DNA of 64,000 nt from DUZB01 sp963747555 (GTDB lineage Bacteria; Desulfobacterota; DSM-4660; Desulfatiglandales; Desulfatiglandaceae). The stretch is from the NCBI GenBank assembly GCA_963747555.1, contig CAVVFZ010000021.1:186001-250000 (forward strand), given 5' to 3'. The notes beneath the pieces are model-generated. The model worked only from the letters and a program-made list of their open reading frames with translations, was not told the origin of the DNA and did no database searches. This document shows positions 49,542 through 57,638 of the stretch, piece by piece (the first letter of the stretch is position 1; each line of letters begins with the position of its first letter). A program made the position numbers and the translations under genes.

Positions 49542-49691
49542 ATGCTTTGGACCATATTTGTAATTCTCCTAATTCTATGGGGGCTGGGTTTGTTGACAGG
49601 CTACACGATGGGTGGAGTCATCCATGTCCTGCTGGTCATCGCCATCATCGTAGTGCTGATCCAGGTTATTCAAGGACGAAGACGAGTGTAA
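49542..49691 (+). CDS. lmo0937-like (DUF5670) small membrane protein
   Basis: 49 residues: MLWTIFVILLILWGLGLLTG, YTMGGVIHVLLVIAIIVVLI, QVIQGRRRV. Two helices separated by a Gly-rich turn and a basic tail match the lmo0937/DUF5670 family (MLWxIxVILxxLWxLG...GGxIHxLLVIAxI). AGGAGG lies just upstream. Such peptides often sit beside CsbD and BON genes in stress clusters; their role is not known. Confidence 0.82.
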   Translation: MLWTIFVILLILWGLGLLTGYTMGGVIHVLLVIAIIVVLIQVIQGRRRV

Positions 49692-49745
49692 CTATTTAAG
49701 ATCTTGCCGGACAAGGTGAGATGTTTACAGAAAGGAGTAACTGCT

Positions 49746-50063
49746 ATGAAAAAGAGGAATAGGTTTGTCGGGTATTTTGTCCTTTTGATAATGATCGCTG
49801 CCTTTTCGGCCTGTGCATCGACATCCAAACAGGAAGGCACAGGTGAATATGTCGACAATTCGGTGATTACAACCAAGGTCAAATCTCTGCTCGCAGCGGA
49901 TGATTTTCTTAAATCATTTAAAATCGGTGTAGAAACTTACAAGGGCACCGTTCAACTGAGCGGATTCGTTAACTCTCAAAAGGCCGTCGATAAAGCGATT
50001 GAAATCACACGGAGCGTGGAAGGGGTTACGTCTGTAAAGAACGATCTGATCGTGAAAGAATAG
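49746..50063 (+). CDS. BON-domain lipoprotein (OsmY-like)
   Basis: 105 residues from the ATG at 49746 behind AAAGGAG. Signal peptide with lipobox AFSACA (Cys about 24), then one BON domain: VDNSVITTKVKSLLAADDFL, YKGTVQLSGFVNSQKAVDKA, SVEGVTSVKNDLIVKE. BON domains bind lipid or protein in the periplasm, as in OsmY. It is anchored in the envelope and belongs to the module 2 cluster. Confidence 0.88.
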   Translation: MKKRNRFVGYFVLLIMIAAFSACASTSKQEGTGEYVDNSVITTKVKSLLAADDFLKSFKIGVETYKGTVQLSGFVNSQKAVDKAIEITRSVEGVTSVKNDLIVKE

Positions 50064-50151
50064 GCTGCGGAAAAAGAAGAGGAAAGGGGTGAGCCCGGGA
50101 GAAATTAGGAATAAGTCGACAGGTTATTTAAGAGAATCAAAGGAGGTTGTC

Positions 50152-50622
50152 ATGAAAAGATATCTATTTTTCAGAATGGTTGTAACAGGGGTTGCAGTCG
50201 TGTTGTTGGGCTTTGGAGTCAACGCATTTGCAGAAACGGGTAGAGGCTCCGGAATGGGTGGAGGCACCGGAATGGGTGGAGGCTCCGGAATGGGCCCCGG
50301 CACGGGAATGGGTGGAGGCAGAGCCAACTTGACCGATGATCAGATTAAACAAATGCAAGCGGAACAAAATGCATTCCAGGCGGCCACAGAGGATATCCGC
50401 CTGCAACTCAATGAAAAAAGGCAGGCATTGCATACGGAGCTGGACAAACAGACACCGGATGTTGCAACAGCCGAGGCCCTTCAAAAGGAAATCTCCGATC
50501 TTCAGGCTCAATTTGACGAGAAGCGACTGGCGCACATCCTTGAAATGAAAAAAATCGACCCGAATTTCATGGAAGGCAGAGGCATGGGTCAGGGTTCTTT
50601 TCGCCGCGGACAGTCCAATTAA
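50152..50622 (+). CDS. Periplasmic Spy/CpxP-like protein with Gly-Met repeats
   Basis: 156 residues from the ATG at 50152 behind AGGAGG. After a signal peptide ending VNAFAE comes a low-complexity GSGMGGGTGMGGGSGMG tract (about 28-55). A helical domain follows: LTDDQIKQMQAEQNAFQAAT and QLNEKRQALHTELDKQTPDV, the LTxxQ type seen in Spy, CpxP and ZraP-like chaperones or metal sensors. The methionine-rich linker could bind soft metals. It supports an envelope-stress reading of the cluster. Confidence 0.75.
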   Translation: MKRYLFFRMVVTGVAVVLLGFGVNAFAETGRGSGMGGGTGMGGGSGMGPGTGMGGGRANLTDDQIKQMQAEQNAFQAATEDIRLQLNEKRQALHTELDKQTPDVATAEALQKEISDLQAQFDEKRLAHILEMKKIDPNFMEGRGMGQGSFRRGQSN

Positions 50623-50773
50623 GAGATTGTGGAACCACGATGACATCAATGTCGGAAATGCTCAGGAAAAATATTCGCGGGATCGTGAAGATCGTGGGAA
50701 ATTAGAATTTATTGTTAGAGTGGAACTTTCAGAATAAACATGTAGAAACCTCATCTAAAAAGGAGAACAATTT

Positions 50774-51979
50774 ATGAAAACGATACGTTTGAAAACGGTT
50801 CTGTCCGTCGCTGTAGGTTTGTTTCTCATCGGCTGCGTAACCGCAAAACCAAAACCAGTCTCAACATTCAATGCCGTTGATCTGAATCCGATGTTAAATG
50901 GGGGTGACTATGCACAGAAGGTGGATAATTTCATCGTCATTCTGGATAAGTCAGGGTCTATGGGCGAACTCTACAAGGGAGAGAAGAAGCTGGATTATGC
51001 CAAAGATATGGTGAGCCGGATGAATCAAACTATCCCTGATATCAAGGCAACCGGCGCCCTGAGGGTTTTCGGCCGATTGGCTGTTTTTAGCGAAAACTTC
51101 ACTGAGCTTATGTGGGGCCCGACAACCTATTCAAAGGCAGGACTTGATGAAGGCCTCAACAAAGTAGGATGGGCTCGAGGAGACAGTCCCCTGAATATCG
51201 CCCTGGACGCAACAGGTCAGGATTTCAAATCGGCTGAAGGCGACATTGCTGTTATTATTTTCAGCGATGCGAACAAAGAGTATATGAACTATGATGCGGT
51301 AAAAAAGGCGGCAATGAGTTTGAAAGGCCAGTTCGGAAACAGGATCTGTTTTTATCCGGTCCAGATAGGGGACGATCCCGAGGGTCAAAAGCTTCTTCGG
51401 AAGTTGGCAGAGGACGGTCAATGCGGATTTTTTACAAATGCCGACCAGATCGCATCCAGCCAGGGAATGGCGGATTTTGTAGCCAACATTTTCATGAAAA
51501 AGCTCCCGCCAAAGCCGGCAATAGCTGAAAAAGTGGTAGAGGAAAAGATTGTCGTCATCCCGGATTCTGATGGTGACGGTGTGCCTGACAACCTGGACAA
51601 ATGCCCGGGGACCCCTAAGGGCGCTAAAGTGAATCAGTTCGGTTGCTGGTCCCTCGAAAATGTGCTTTTTGATTTTAACAAACATAACATCAAACCGCAA
51701 TATTACGGGTTCTTAGATGAAGCTGCAGTGGTATTTGAGAAGAATCCGTCCATCAGGGTGCAAATCGAGGGAAATACGGATAACATCGGGACAGCAGCCA
51801 ATAACATGAAGATCTCTTTAGAAAGAGCGAAAGCGGTCATGAACTATCTTATCAAAAAGGGTGTTGCCAAAGACAGGCTTTCGGCCAAAGGGTATGGTTT
51901 CACAAAACCGGTAGCCACCAACGCCACAGCGGAAGGCAGAGCCCTCAACCGGAGGGTCGAACTGACACCCATTCCCTAA
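50774..51979 (+). CDS. OmpA-family lipoprotein with von Willebrand A domain
   Basis: 401 residues. Signal with lipobox LFLIGC (Cys about 21). A VWA domain spans about 45-235, with the metal-site motif DKSGSM (VDNFIVILDKSGSMGE) and later VIIFSDANKEY. A calcium-binding-type repeat (DSDGDGVPDNLDKCPGTPKG, about 258-280) leads into an OmpA peptidoglycan-binding domain (LFDFNKHNIKPQYYGFLDEA, VQIEGNTDNIGTAANNMKIS, ALNRRVELTP). It should link the outer membrane to the cell wall. AGGAG precedes the ATG. Last gene before the terminator at 52017. Confidence 0.9.
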   Translation: MKTIRLKTVLSVAVGLFLIGCVTAKPKPVSTFNAVDLNPMLNGGDYAQKVDNFIVILDKSGSMGELYKGEKKLDYAKDMVSRMNQTIPDIKATGALRVFGRLAVFSENFTELMWGPTTYSKAGLDEGLNKVGWARGDSPLNIALDATGQDFKSAEGDIAVIIFSDANKEYMNYDAVKKAAMSLKGQFGNRICFYPVQIGDDPEGQKLLRKLAEDGQCGFFTNADQIASSQGMADFVANIFMKKLPPKPAIAEKVVEEKIVVIPDSDGDGVPDNLDKCPGTPKGAKVNQFGCWSLENVLFDFNKHNIKPQYYGFLDEAAVVFEKNPSIRVQIEGNTDNIGTAANNMKISLERAKAVMNYLIKKGVAKDRLSAKGYGFTKPVATNATAEGRALNRRVELTPIP

Positions 51980-52016
51980 AGATTCATCAAACTCCGTGTA
52001 GGTGCGGAGAATATGG

Positions 52017-52054
52017 CCGGGGTTGGGCAAACAAGGCCCGACCCCGGTTTCTTT
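52017..52054 (+). terminator. Intrinsic terminator closing the module 2 cluster
   Basis: CCGGGGTTGGGC and GCCCGACCCCGG form a 12-bp stem with one G-T/C mismatch around AAACAAG, followed by TTTCTTT. It lies 38 bp after the OmpA-family gene stop. Confidence 0.8.
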
Positions 52055-52343
52055 AGCATCCCGAATGGGGAAATAGTCAAAGACCGGGTCGTTCCTTATC
52101 TGAATATCGACGTGACGACAACCAGGAAGATGTTGTTTTCCAGGGTTTTTTTTGTCAAAAACAGCGGAATCGAAAATCGGGTTGCGGAAAGAATCAGGCA
52201 AAATAGAGGCGTTAAATCCGTTATGGGCCTCTTGAAGATGAAAGAAGAAAAGTAAGTTCGGTACGATAGTATGGGGCGCCCTCCTGTGAGGGAAGGTTTA
52301 CAAATTCGAAAAAATCGAAAGAAAATGGAGGGAGGGCTTAAAA

Positions 52344-53990
52344 ATGCTTTATACAAAAAGGATACTTAACCGACTGATGACCTTTAGTCTCATGGTAAGC
52401 GTGGGATTTGTTGCGCTTCTTTACATGGCCTCCCCGGCATCGGCTCAGATATCGTTGGGGACGGCGGAGGCTTTTGCCGTTCTGGGTGGTCAGGCAGTGA
52501 CAAATACGGGTGGGACCGTCCTCACCGGGGATCTTGGCATCTGGCCGAAGACCGCGAGTTCGGTCACCGGCTTTCCGCCGGGGAGCTATACCGGAACGCT
52601 GCACGCAGCTGATGCGGTTGCGGCGCAGGCCCAGGTCGATCTTACCACTGCATACAATGCTATCGTCGCCACGCCCACATTAGTCGATTTGACGGGTACC
52701 GATCTGGGTGGACTCACGCTCACGCCAGGCGTCTACGGTTTTGATACGTCGGCTCAGTTGACAGGAGCACTCACCCTCGCCACCGGGCTCAACCCCAATG
52801 CGGTCTTCATTTTTAAGATAGCGAGCACGCTAACGACGGCAAGCGCTTCGTCTGTTACCGTGACCGGCGCCGGTTCAGACTGCAACGTGTTCTGGCAGGT
52901 CGGCAGCTCCGCGACTCTCGGTTCAACCACTACGTTTGCAGGGAACATCCTGGCGCTCCAAAGCATCAGCTTGAATACCGGCGCAAGCGTATCCGGTAGA
53001 ATTCTGGCGCGGAATGGTTCAGTGACGATGGATACCAACGCGGTCGACGTATGCGCTGCGGCCATCTGCCCCGTCATCACGCTGAGCCCGGCTGCGCTGC
53101 CGGCTGGCGTCGTCGGGACCTTCTATAGCGAGACGGTCACCGCCTCCGGCAGCACCAACCTGCCGTATGCGTACGCCGTCTCGAGTGGGGCCCTGCCCGA
53201 CGGGCTGGGGCTCAATGGCGCAACGGGCGCTATCACAGGGATGCCGACCACGGCCGGTACCTTCAATTTTACGATCACGGCCACGGACAGTCTCGGCTGC
53301 ACCGGCAGCCATCTATACTCCATCGTGATTGCGGATGCCGGATGCCCCGCCATCACGCTGAGCCCAACTACGCTGCCGGCCGGCGTCATCTCAACCCCCT
53401 ATAGTAAGACGGTCACCGCCTCCGGTGGCACCGCGCCGTATACTTACACTGTCTCGAGTGGAGCGCTGCCGGACGGGCTGGGGCTCAATAGCACAACGGG
53501 CGCCATCACAGGGACGCCGACCACAGCCGGTGTGTTCAGCTTCATCGTCACAGCCACAGATAACAACGACTGCACGGGCAACCGGGCGTACTCGATCTTG
53601 ATCACAGCCTGTCCCCCCATCACGCTGAGCCCGGCTACGCTGCCGGCCGGCGTCATCTCAACCCCCTATAGTAAGACGGTCACCGCCTCCGGTGGCACCG
53701 CGCCGTATACTTACACTGTCTCGAGTGGAGCGCTGCCGGACGGGCTGGGGCTCAATAGCACAACGGGCGCCATCACAGGGACGCCGACCACAGCCGGCGT
53801 GTTCAGCTTCATTGTCACAGCCACAGATGACAACGGCTGCACAGGATTGCAGGCCTATACAATCGCCGTCAATAGCGTCGTGATTGCGACCCCCGTCCCC
53901 ACGCTTTCCGAGTGGGGAATGATAATCTTCATGGTGCTTATGGGGCTTGGGGCCATTTATTATCTGAGGAGAAGGAGGATAGATATTTAA
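52344..53990 (+). CDS. Secreted ice-binding-like (DUF3494) protein with putative-Ig repeats and IPTL-CTERM-type anchor
   Basis: 548 residues. Signal peptide (to about SASAQ), then a DUF3494 domain (about 36-230: LGTAEAFAVLGGQAVTNTGG, TLTPGVYGFDTSAQLTGALT, AVFIFKIASTLTTASASSV, ASVSGRILARNGSVTMDTNA). Three He_PIG-type repeats follow (about 242-330, 332-425, 425-515), each with LPAGV..T.YS.TVTASG and SSGALPDGLGLN..TGAITG. The end is PVPTLSEWGMIIFMVLMGLG and a basic tail, an IPTL-CTERM-like sorting signal. DUF3494 proteins bind ice or act as adhesins; here a surface adhesin role is more likely. Repeats 2 and 3 are almost identical at DNA level. Convergent with the CrtI-like gene. Confidence 0.88.
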   Translation: MLYTKRILNRLMTFSLMVSVGFVALLYMASPASAQISLGTAEAFAVLGGQAVTNTGGTVLTGDLGIWPKTASSVTGFPPGSYTGTLHAADAVAAQAQVDLTTAYNAIVATPTLVDLTGTDLGGLTLTPGVYGFDTSAQLTGALTLATGLNPNAVFIFKIASTLTTASASSVTVTGAGSDCNVFWQVGSSATLGSTTTFAGNILALQSISLNTGASVSGRILARNGSVTMDTNAVDVCAAAICPVITLSPAALPAGVVGTFYSETVTASGSTNLPYAYAVSSGALPDGLGLNGATGAITGMPTTAGTFNFTITATDSLGCTGSHLYSIVIADAGCPAITLSPTTLPAGVISTPYSKTVTASGGTAPYTYTVSSGALPDGLGLNSTTGAITGTPTTAGVFSFIVTATDNNDCTGNRAYSILITACPPITLSPATLPAGVISTPYSKTVTASGGTAPYTYTVSSGALPDGLGLNSTTGAITGTPTTAGVFSFIVTATDDNGCTGLQAYTIAVNSVVIATPVPTLSEWGMIIFMVLMGLGAIYYLRRRRIDI

Positions 53991-54048
53991 GCTGAGGTTT
54001 TTTTAGAGAAACATAACTGGTGCGACAAAATGTCGCCTGGCGAAATGA

Positions 54049-54080
54049 GGAGCCCCGTGCAAAAGCACGGGGCTCCTTCT
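54049..54080. terminator. Bidirectional intrinsic terminator between convergent genes
   Basis: GGAGCCCCGTGC-AAAA-GCACGGGGCTCC is a perfect 12-bp stem with a tetraloop, followed by TTCTATTT on the plus strand. It lies between the DUF3494 gene and the convergent oxidoreductase gene and can serve both. Confidence 0.9.
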
Positions 54081-54147
54081 ATTTCGGTTTGGACATTGAA
54101 GAATTGCAATGTGAAGATGTGGGAGGTTCCATGCAATGGCCGCACTG

Positions 54148-55680
54148 TCAACCGAGAAGTTCGACGGCCTGATTGGCGGCCCAGACGCCTGAGGCTATAC
54201 AGCTCGCCACGCCGGCGCTGATGGCGCCGGCCCCCACGACAAAAAGTCCTTCGATGCCCGCCGTGCAATTGACAAAACGTCCGGGGCCGAATTGGTCCGG
54301 GGTCTGTTCAGGGCCGAAATTTCCCCCGTTAAAGCTGTTGACCCAATATTCATTGGAGAGCGGTGTGGCGAATTCCACGTAATCGAGGTGGCTGCTAAGA
54401 TCGGGGATATAGCGTTCGGCGGACCGGACGAGGCTCATCCCGATCTGGTTCTTTAACCGGAGATATTCCTTGCCGCGCCCGCGGCTCGGGGTACCGGACC
54501 AGGGCGTGAAGGGGTGCTCGTAACCCAATCCACTTATGATCTCGATGGTGTAGCAACCGTCAGGGGCGTGCCGATGGTCCGGATCTTTCAAAGACGGCGA
54601 CGTCACGAAGTAATAAGGGAACGGTTCCGACTTCTGCCGCGCGTCAATGGAAGCAAAGCTCCGGTTTACATCCGTGTATTCGAAATGGATGATGTTGGCG
54701 TCTGTCAGGCCGGCCGCGGCCGGATCGATACACGTTCCGATAAAGGCGTAAAACGAACCCGAGGATGGCCGCAGTCGAGCCACCTTTTTTTTAACCGACT
54801 GGGGGATAATCCCGGGATCGATCAAATCCCGGAATGCAATCAGTGGATCCACGTTACTGATAACCGTTCTGGCCGAAAAAGTCTCGCCGAGCCCGCCGGT
54901 AACGATAAATTCAGCGCCGGACCGGCGGATACCGGTCACAGGCGTCCGGTTCTTCAAGACGGCATTTTTTTGCATCAACGCCGCCACAAGCGCATCCCGC
55001 AGGGCGGCACTGCCTCCTTTGGGGTAGTAGGCCCCGTCCAGATAATGGTCCAGCAACATCATGCACAAAAAGGCCGAAGCGCGGTCAGGGGGCAGCCCAC
55101 TGTTGCCGCAGTGGGCTGATAAGGCCGCCTGCAGGCGCGGGTTGCGGGTGATGCCGTTCAGCATATGCTGATAGGTCGCACGGTGGTATTTCATCAGGAC
55201 CGGATGTCTGAAGACATACCGCAAGCGATCCAGCAAGCTCTTGGGTGGGCCGTGAGGATCGGAGAAGACCCTCAGTAAACTGTCGATCACATTGAAATAT
55301 CGTTCGATGGCCTTGGATTCATGTGGGAAAAGACGCTGCAGCCGCTCCTTGTAGCGCTGCTTTCCTTTACAGAGCCTGAGTTCAAAATCCGGAAACATGT
55401 AGCGGTCGAAACCATCCGGGTCAAGTTCGATAAAATCAAGACTGCCATCAAGCTCCAGCACTTCCAAGAGAAGCCGGAATGTCTCTCCGTGGCCGAGTTT
55501 TCCCAGATAATGGACACCGGTATCGAACCGATAGCCGTTAGAAACAAACGGATTCAGATATCCTCCGAAAGAGGGCATGGCCTCGAGGACCAAGACCGAT
55601 ACATCCTGCTGGGCCATGCGCAACGCAGCGCTGAGACCGCCGGCGCCGCTGCCGACCACTATGGCGTCAAAATCCGTCAT
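54148..55680 (-). CDS. CrtI/phytoene-desaturase-like FAD oxidoreductase
   Basis: 510 residues from the ATG at 55680. The FAD-binding N-terminus is DAIVVGSGAGGLSAALRMAQ, followed by LEAMPSFGGYLNPFVSNGYR. The C-terminal FAD motif is GLFVVGAGAISAGVASCIAS. Segments such as FDTGVHYLGKLGHGETF and AYYPKGGSAALRDALVAAL (with the preceding Gly) are typical of the carotenoid isomerase/retinol saturase side of the family, which acts on long isoprenoid or lipid substrates. No carotenoid genes are nearby. An AAGGA site precedes the ATG. It is the last gene of the minus-strand cluster headed by module 5. Confidence 0.85.
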   Translation of the reverse strand: MTDFDAIVVGSGAGGLSAALRMAQQDVSVLVLEAMPSFGGYLNPFVSNGYRFDTGVHYLGKLGHGETFRLLLEVLELDGSLDFIELDPDGFDRYMFPDFELRLCKGKQRYKERLQRLFPHESKAIERYFNVIDSLLRVFSDPHGPPKSLLDRLRYVFRHPVLMKYHRATYQHMLNGITRNPRLQAALSAHCGNSGLPPDRASAFLCMMLLDHYLDGAYYPKGGSAALRDALVAALMQKNAVLKNRTPVTGIRRSGAEFIVTGGLGETFSARTVISNVDPLIAFRDLIDPGIIPQSVKKKVARLRPSSGSFYAFIGTCIDPAAAGLTDANIIHFEYTDVNRSFASIDARQKSEPFPYYFVTSPSLKDPDHRHAPDGCYTIEIISGLGYEHPFTPWSGTPSRGRGKEYLRLKNQIGMSLVRSAERYIPDLSSHLDYVEFATPLSNEYWVNSFNGGNFGPEQTPDQFGPGRFVNCTAGIEGLFVVGAGAISAGVASCIASGVWAANQAVELLG

Positions 55681-55714
55681 CGCGTCCTTCACTCCCCCAG
55701 CCCTATTTTCACCT

Positions 55715-56191
55715 TCAGTTTTTGCCTTTTCCCTTCCCTTTATCTTTCCCTTTACCTTTTCCGTTATCTTTCTCTTTTCGCTCTCCTTTATCCATATCAT
55801 TGTCATCGTAAATATCGTTGCCCTGCTTCAGCGCATGGAATTCCTTTGATCCGGGTTTTATACCCAGGCTCTTCGCAAGCACACCCCAGCCTTTTCCTTT
55901 TTCAGACCTGTATTTCTCAATCACGTATTCCGTTGGCTTTGCCGATATTTCTCCAAATCGAAATACCATATAGGCATCTGCGGGACTTTCAACATTGCTG
56001 AGTACGGCATTAATCTGTGCATCACCCAAATTGAAGCGAACAGCAAGTCTTGTCCTGAATCCTGATGGATCAGCTTCAGCGCTGATATTAAGATCCGTCA
56101 TCCAGTCAAAATCGTCTGCTGCCCCTGTTACTGCTGATGAAAAAGGCAAGAACAGTACTGAAATCATGAACAATATCCTTTGCAGTTTCAT
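55715..56191 (-). CDS. Exported protein of unknown function with Lys-Gly-rich tail
   Basis: 158 residues. A signal peptide (MKLQRILFMISVLFLPFSSA) is followed by a small globular part (FDWMTDLNISAEADPSGFRT, LAVRFNLGDAQINAVLSNVE, YVIEKYRSEKGKGWGVLAKS LGIKPG). The tail (about 125-158) is extremely basic and repetitive (KDNGKGKGKDKGKGKGKN). The phrase GWGxxAKxLGIKPGSxEFHxL recurs in small Desulfobacterota periplasmic proteins, but I know no function. AGGAGG lies upstream. Part of the module 5 cluster. Confidence 0.65.
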   Translation of the reverse strand: MKLQRILFMISVLFLPFSSAVTGAADDFDWMTDLNISAEADPSGFRTRLAVRFNLGDAQINAVLSNVESPADAYMVFRFGEISAKPTEYVIEKYRSEKGKGWGVLAKSLGIKPGSKEFHALKQGNDIYDDNDMDKGERKEKDNGKGKGKDKGKGKGKN

Positions 56192-56235
56192 TGCATCCTC
56201 CTTTCCTCTACATCCGGATCAAAGTGGCTTTTCTG

Positions 56236-56550
56236 TTATTCTTCCAAGCCTTCCCTATAGCCTCGTTTAAACTCGGATTTAGCCTTTTTAAAGCTGTTTT
56301 TATACATATCCCAGATCGTTTCTGCTCCCTGCTTGAGATCCTCCCAGGTATTTTCATTCGCATCACGAATCTTTGTAAGCGTTTGTTGCGCCTCATCCAC
56401 GTTTTGACGAAGCTCTTTGATCTGCTCCTCGTACTTTATTTTCGTCCTTGAATCCGCCTCAGAGGTTTCTCTGTCCAATCTCTCAATATCCTTACCCCAT
56501 TCGTCAAGCTGCGCTTTGAGCTTTTCCAAATAGGCCTCTCTGGTAGTCAT
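56236..56550 (-). CDS. sll1863-like coiled-coil stress protein (second copy)
   Basis: 104 residues from the ATG at 56550 behind GGGAGG: MTTREAYLEKLKAQLDEWGK, EQIKELRQNVDEAQQTLTKI, ENTWEDLKQGAETIWDMYKN. It is helical and highly charged, with the same length and C-terminal TWEDLKxGAExxWDxxKxxF as the gene at 48751. It is the second gene behind module 5 on the minus strand. Confidence 0.78.
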   Translation of the reverse strand: MTTREAYLEKLKAQLDEWGKDIERLDRETSEADSRTKIKYEEQIKELRQNVDEAQQTLTKIRDANENTWEDLKQGAETIWDMYKNSFKKAKSEFKRGYREGLEE

Positions 56551-56636
56551 GATCAATCCTCCCGCTATTTGTTCTTGTATTGTTGAGCCCGTATTAATAT
56601 TCGGGAGTGGCGACCTTGGGTCACCCTCCTACTGCC

Positions 56637-56762
56637 TTACCAATGAAAAGTGTCAAAACGTGAGAAGCAACACCGACCGTCGTCTTCTCCAATAGTAACC
56701 GCGGACCCGCCGAAAAACAGGAGCAACACGAAAAGGATAATGATGATCGTTGTGGTACGCAT
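56637..56762 (-). pseudogene. Frameshifted DUF3309-like small membrane peptide
   Basis: Starts MRTTTIIIILFVLLLFFGGS, close to the intact peptide at 57897, but where that one reads GGGYYWRRRR this copy has slipped frame (SAVTIGEDDGR) and runs on to residue 41. It begins directly behind sigma-54 module 5: the ATG is 12 nt beyond the -12 box, so the transcript would be leaderless. Confidence 0.6.
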
Positions 56763-56773
56763 GTTTATTGCTT

Positions 56774-56922
56774 TGCAAGTAGCCTGCCAACAAGTAAATA
56801 AACATTAAGAGTATAAAATATTCCTTTAATAACAGGTTGATACATTAATGTCATAGGACAGGGGAAAGGCATTAAATGATTCGTTTGGCCTCACTCTGTG
56901 GAGGTTCCACCAAATATTGAGG
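56774..56922 (-). promoter_or_regulatory. Sigma-54 module 5 (minus strand): palindromic enhancer plus -24/-12 promoter
   Basis: The palindrome at 56889-56922 has one intact arm (CCACCAAATATTGAGG) and one partly decayed arm (CCTCACTCTGTGGAGG). On the minus strand, TGGCAGG-CTAC-TTGCA occupies 56789-56774, 99 nt away. Between them lie TTATTAAAGGA and TATCAACCTGTTA (56842-56830), a full match to the IHF consensus WATCAANNNNTTR. It drives the minus-strand cluster (small peptide, coiled coil, exported protein, CrtI-like enzyme). Confidence 0.85.
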
Positions 56923-56942
56923 TTCAGCATATGGTTCCAACA

Positions 56943-57198
56943 TATCTTATTCAAAAAACCTGGCAGGAATGGAGTCACAGGGTCTTTTTTGCGCTGCAGC
57001 TTGGAGGACCCTTCACCGACCGTTGGTAGGTCCTTTTGGCTGGTACAATGAATAACATTGGGTCTTCATCCATCCTTACCGTACCAGCATAAAAGGACCG
57101 GCGGCTCCACAGGAATCAGATGCGGCAGCAAAAAAGACCTTGTGACGGAATGGATTTCCTGAACCGGTAATTCGGTGCCAGGGAATTTGAATAGGATA
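56943..57198. mobile_element. 255-bp palindromic MITE-like element, copy 3
   Basis: Starts TATCTTATTCAAA and ends AATAGGATA, with the same internal inverted blocks (CACAGGGTCTTTTTT, GGTCCTTTT, AAAAAAGACC) but more divergent from copies 1 and 2. No clear target duplication is seen. It lies between the back-to-back modules 5 and 3, 20 bp from the module 5 palindrome. Confidence 0.78.
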
Positions 57199-57332
57199 CA
57201 TATTAATCAAAATTTTAGAAATTATACCATGTTCTTTCAGCGAAGCAACCTTATGATCAAAAAAAATGATTAAGTCATAGACTGAGAAATCAAGCAAAAG
57301 GCTTGCAAACTTTTTTCATTAAGGGTCAAAGT

Positions 57333-57480
57333 CCCTCAATATATGGAGGTTCCACCAAATATTGTGGGTAAACGATCATTTCAAACTTTTCCGTTGTTCC
57401 ATCCTTTTAATCTAATCCTTTGTTATTAATGGATGAATCCAGCCTTCCGCTTTCTTCCACTTGTTGGCAGGCCCCTTGCA
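57333..57480 (+). promoter_or_regulatory. Sigma-54 module 3: palindromic enhancer plus -24/-12 promoter
   Basis: The palindrome at 57333-57368 has left arm CCTCAATATATGGAGG and right arm CCACCAAATATTGTGG (one change). A TTATTAATGGAT block follows. TGGCAGG-CCCC-TTGCA is at 57465-57480, 96 nt away. The expected +1 is about 57491 and an ATG lies at 57493. It heads a cluster with a nonsense-bearing CsbD, a tiny membrane peptide and an exported protein. Confidence 0.87.
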
Positions 57481-57492
57481 GATACTATTTGC

Positions 57493-57600
57493 ATGAGTCT
57501 GATCATTATGAGACTAAAGGCCTTTTCTGATAAGCGCCTGGAGCTGTTATAGGCGATTGTTTCGCAGATCAGTTCCACAAGGACGGAGAGAGGATGCCGG
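57493..57600 (+). pseudogene. Decayed ABM gene behind module 3
   Basis: The start MSLIIMRLKAFSDKRLELL aligns with the intact ABM protein at 48353, then hits TAG at 57550. Homology continues after the stop (VSQISSTRTERGCR compared with ALLIGSIRTEKGCR), then is lost. It shows that module and ABM gene were duplicated together. Confidence 0.75.
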
Positions 57601-57638
57601 CCCAACTGTCAAAATCGAAATCCTAAAGGAGGGATACC

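Noticed and set aside
50164..50649. Minus-strand 161-codon frame with His/Ser/Gly repeats
   Set aside because: The repeats are the antisense of the Gly-Met tract of the Spy-like protein.
52013..52255. 80-codon open frame after the OmpA-family gene
   Set aside because: It begins inside the terminator hairpin and has no ribosome-binding site. Only the last 25 residues faintly resemble a BON end, so at most it is a decayed fragment.
57283..57310. A further sigma-54 promoter for the module 5 palindrome on the plus strand, after removing the MITE
   Set aside because: A TTGCA occurs at 57303 but no TGGCA-type -24 box precedes it. The real promoter for that palindrome is on the minus strand at 56774-56789.
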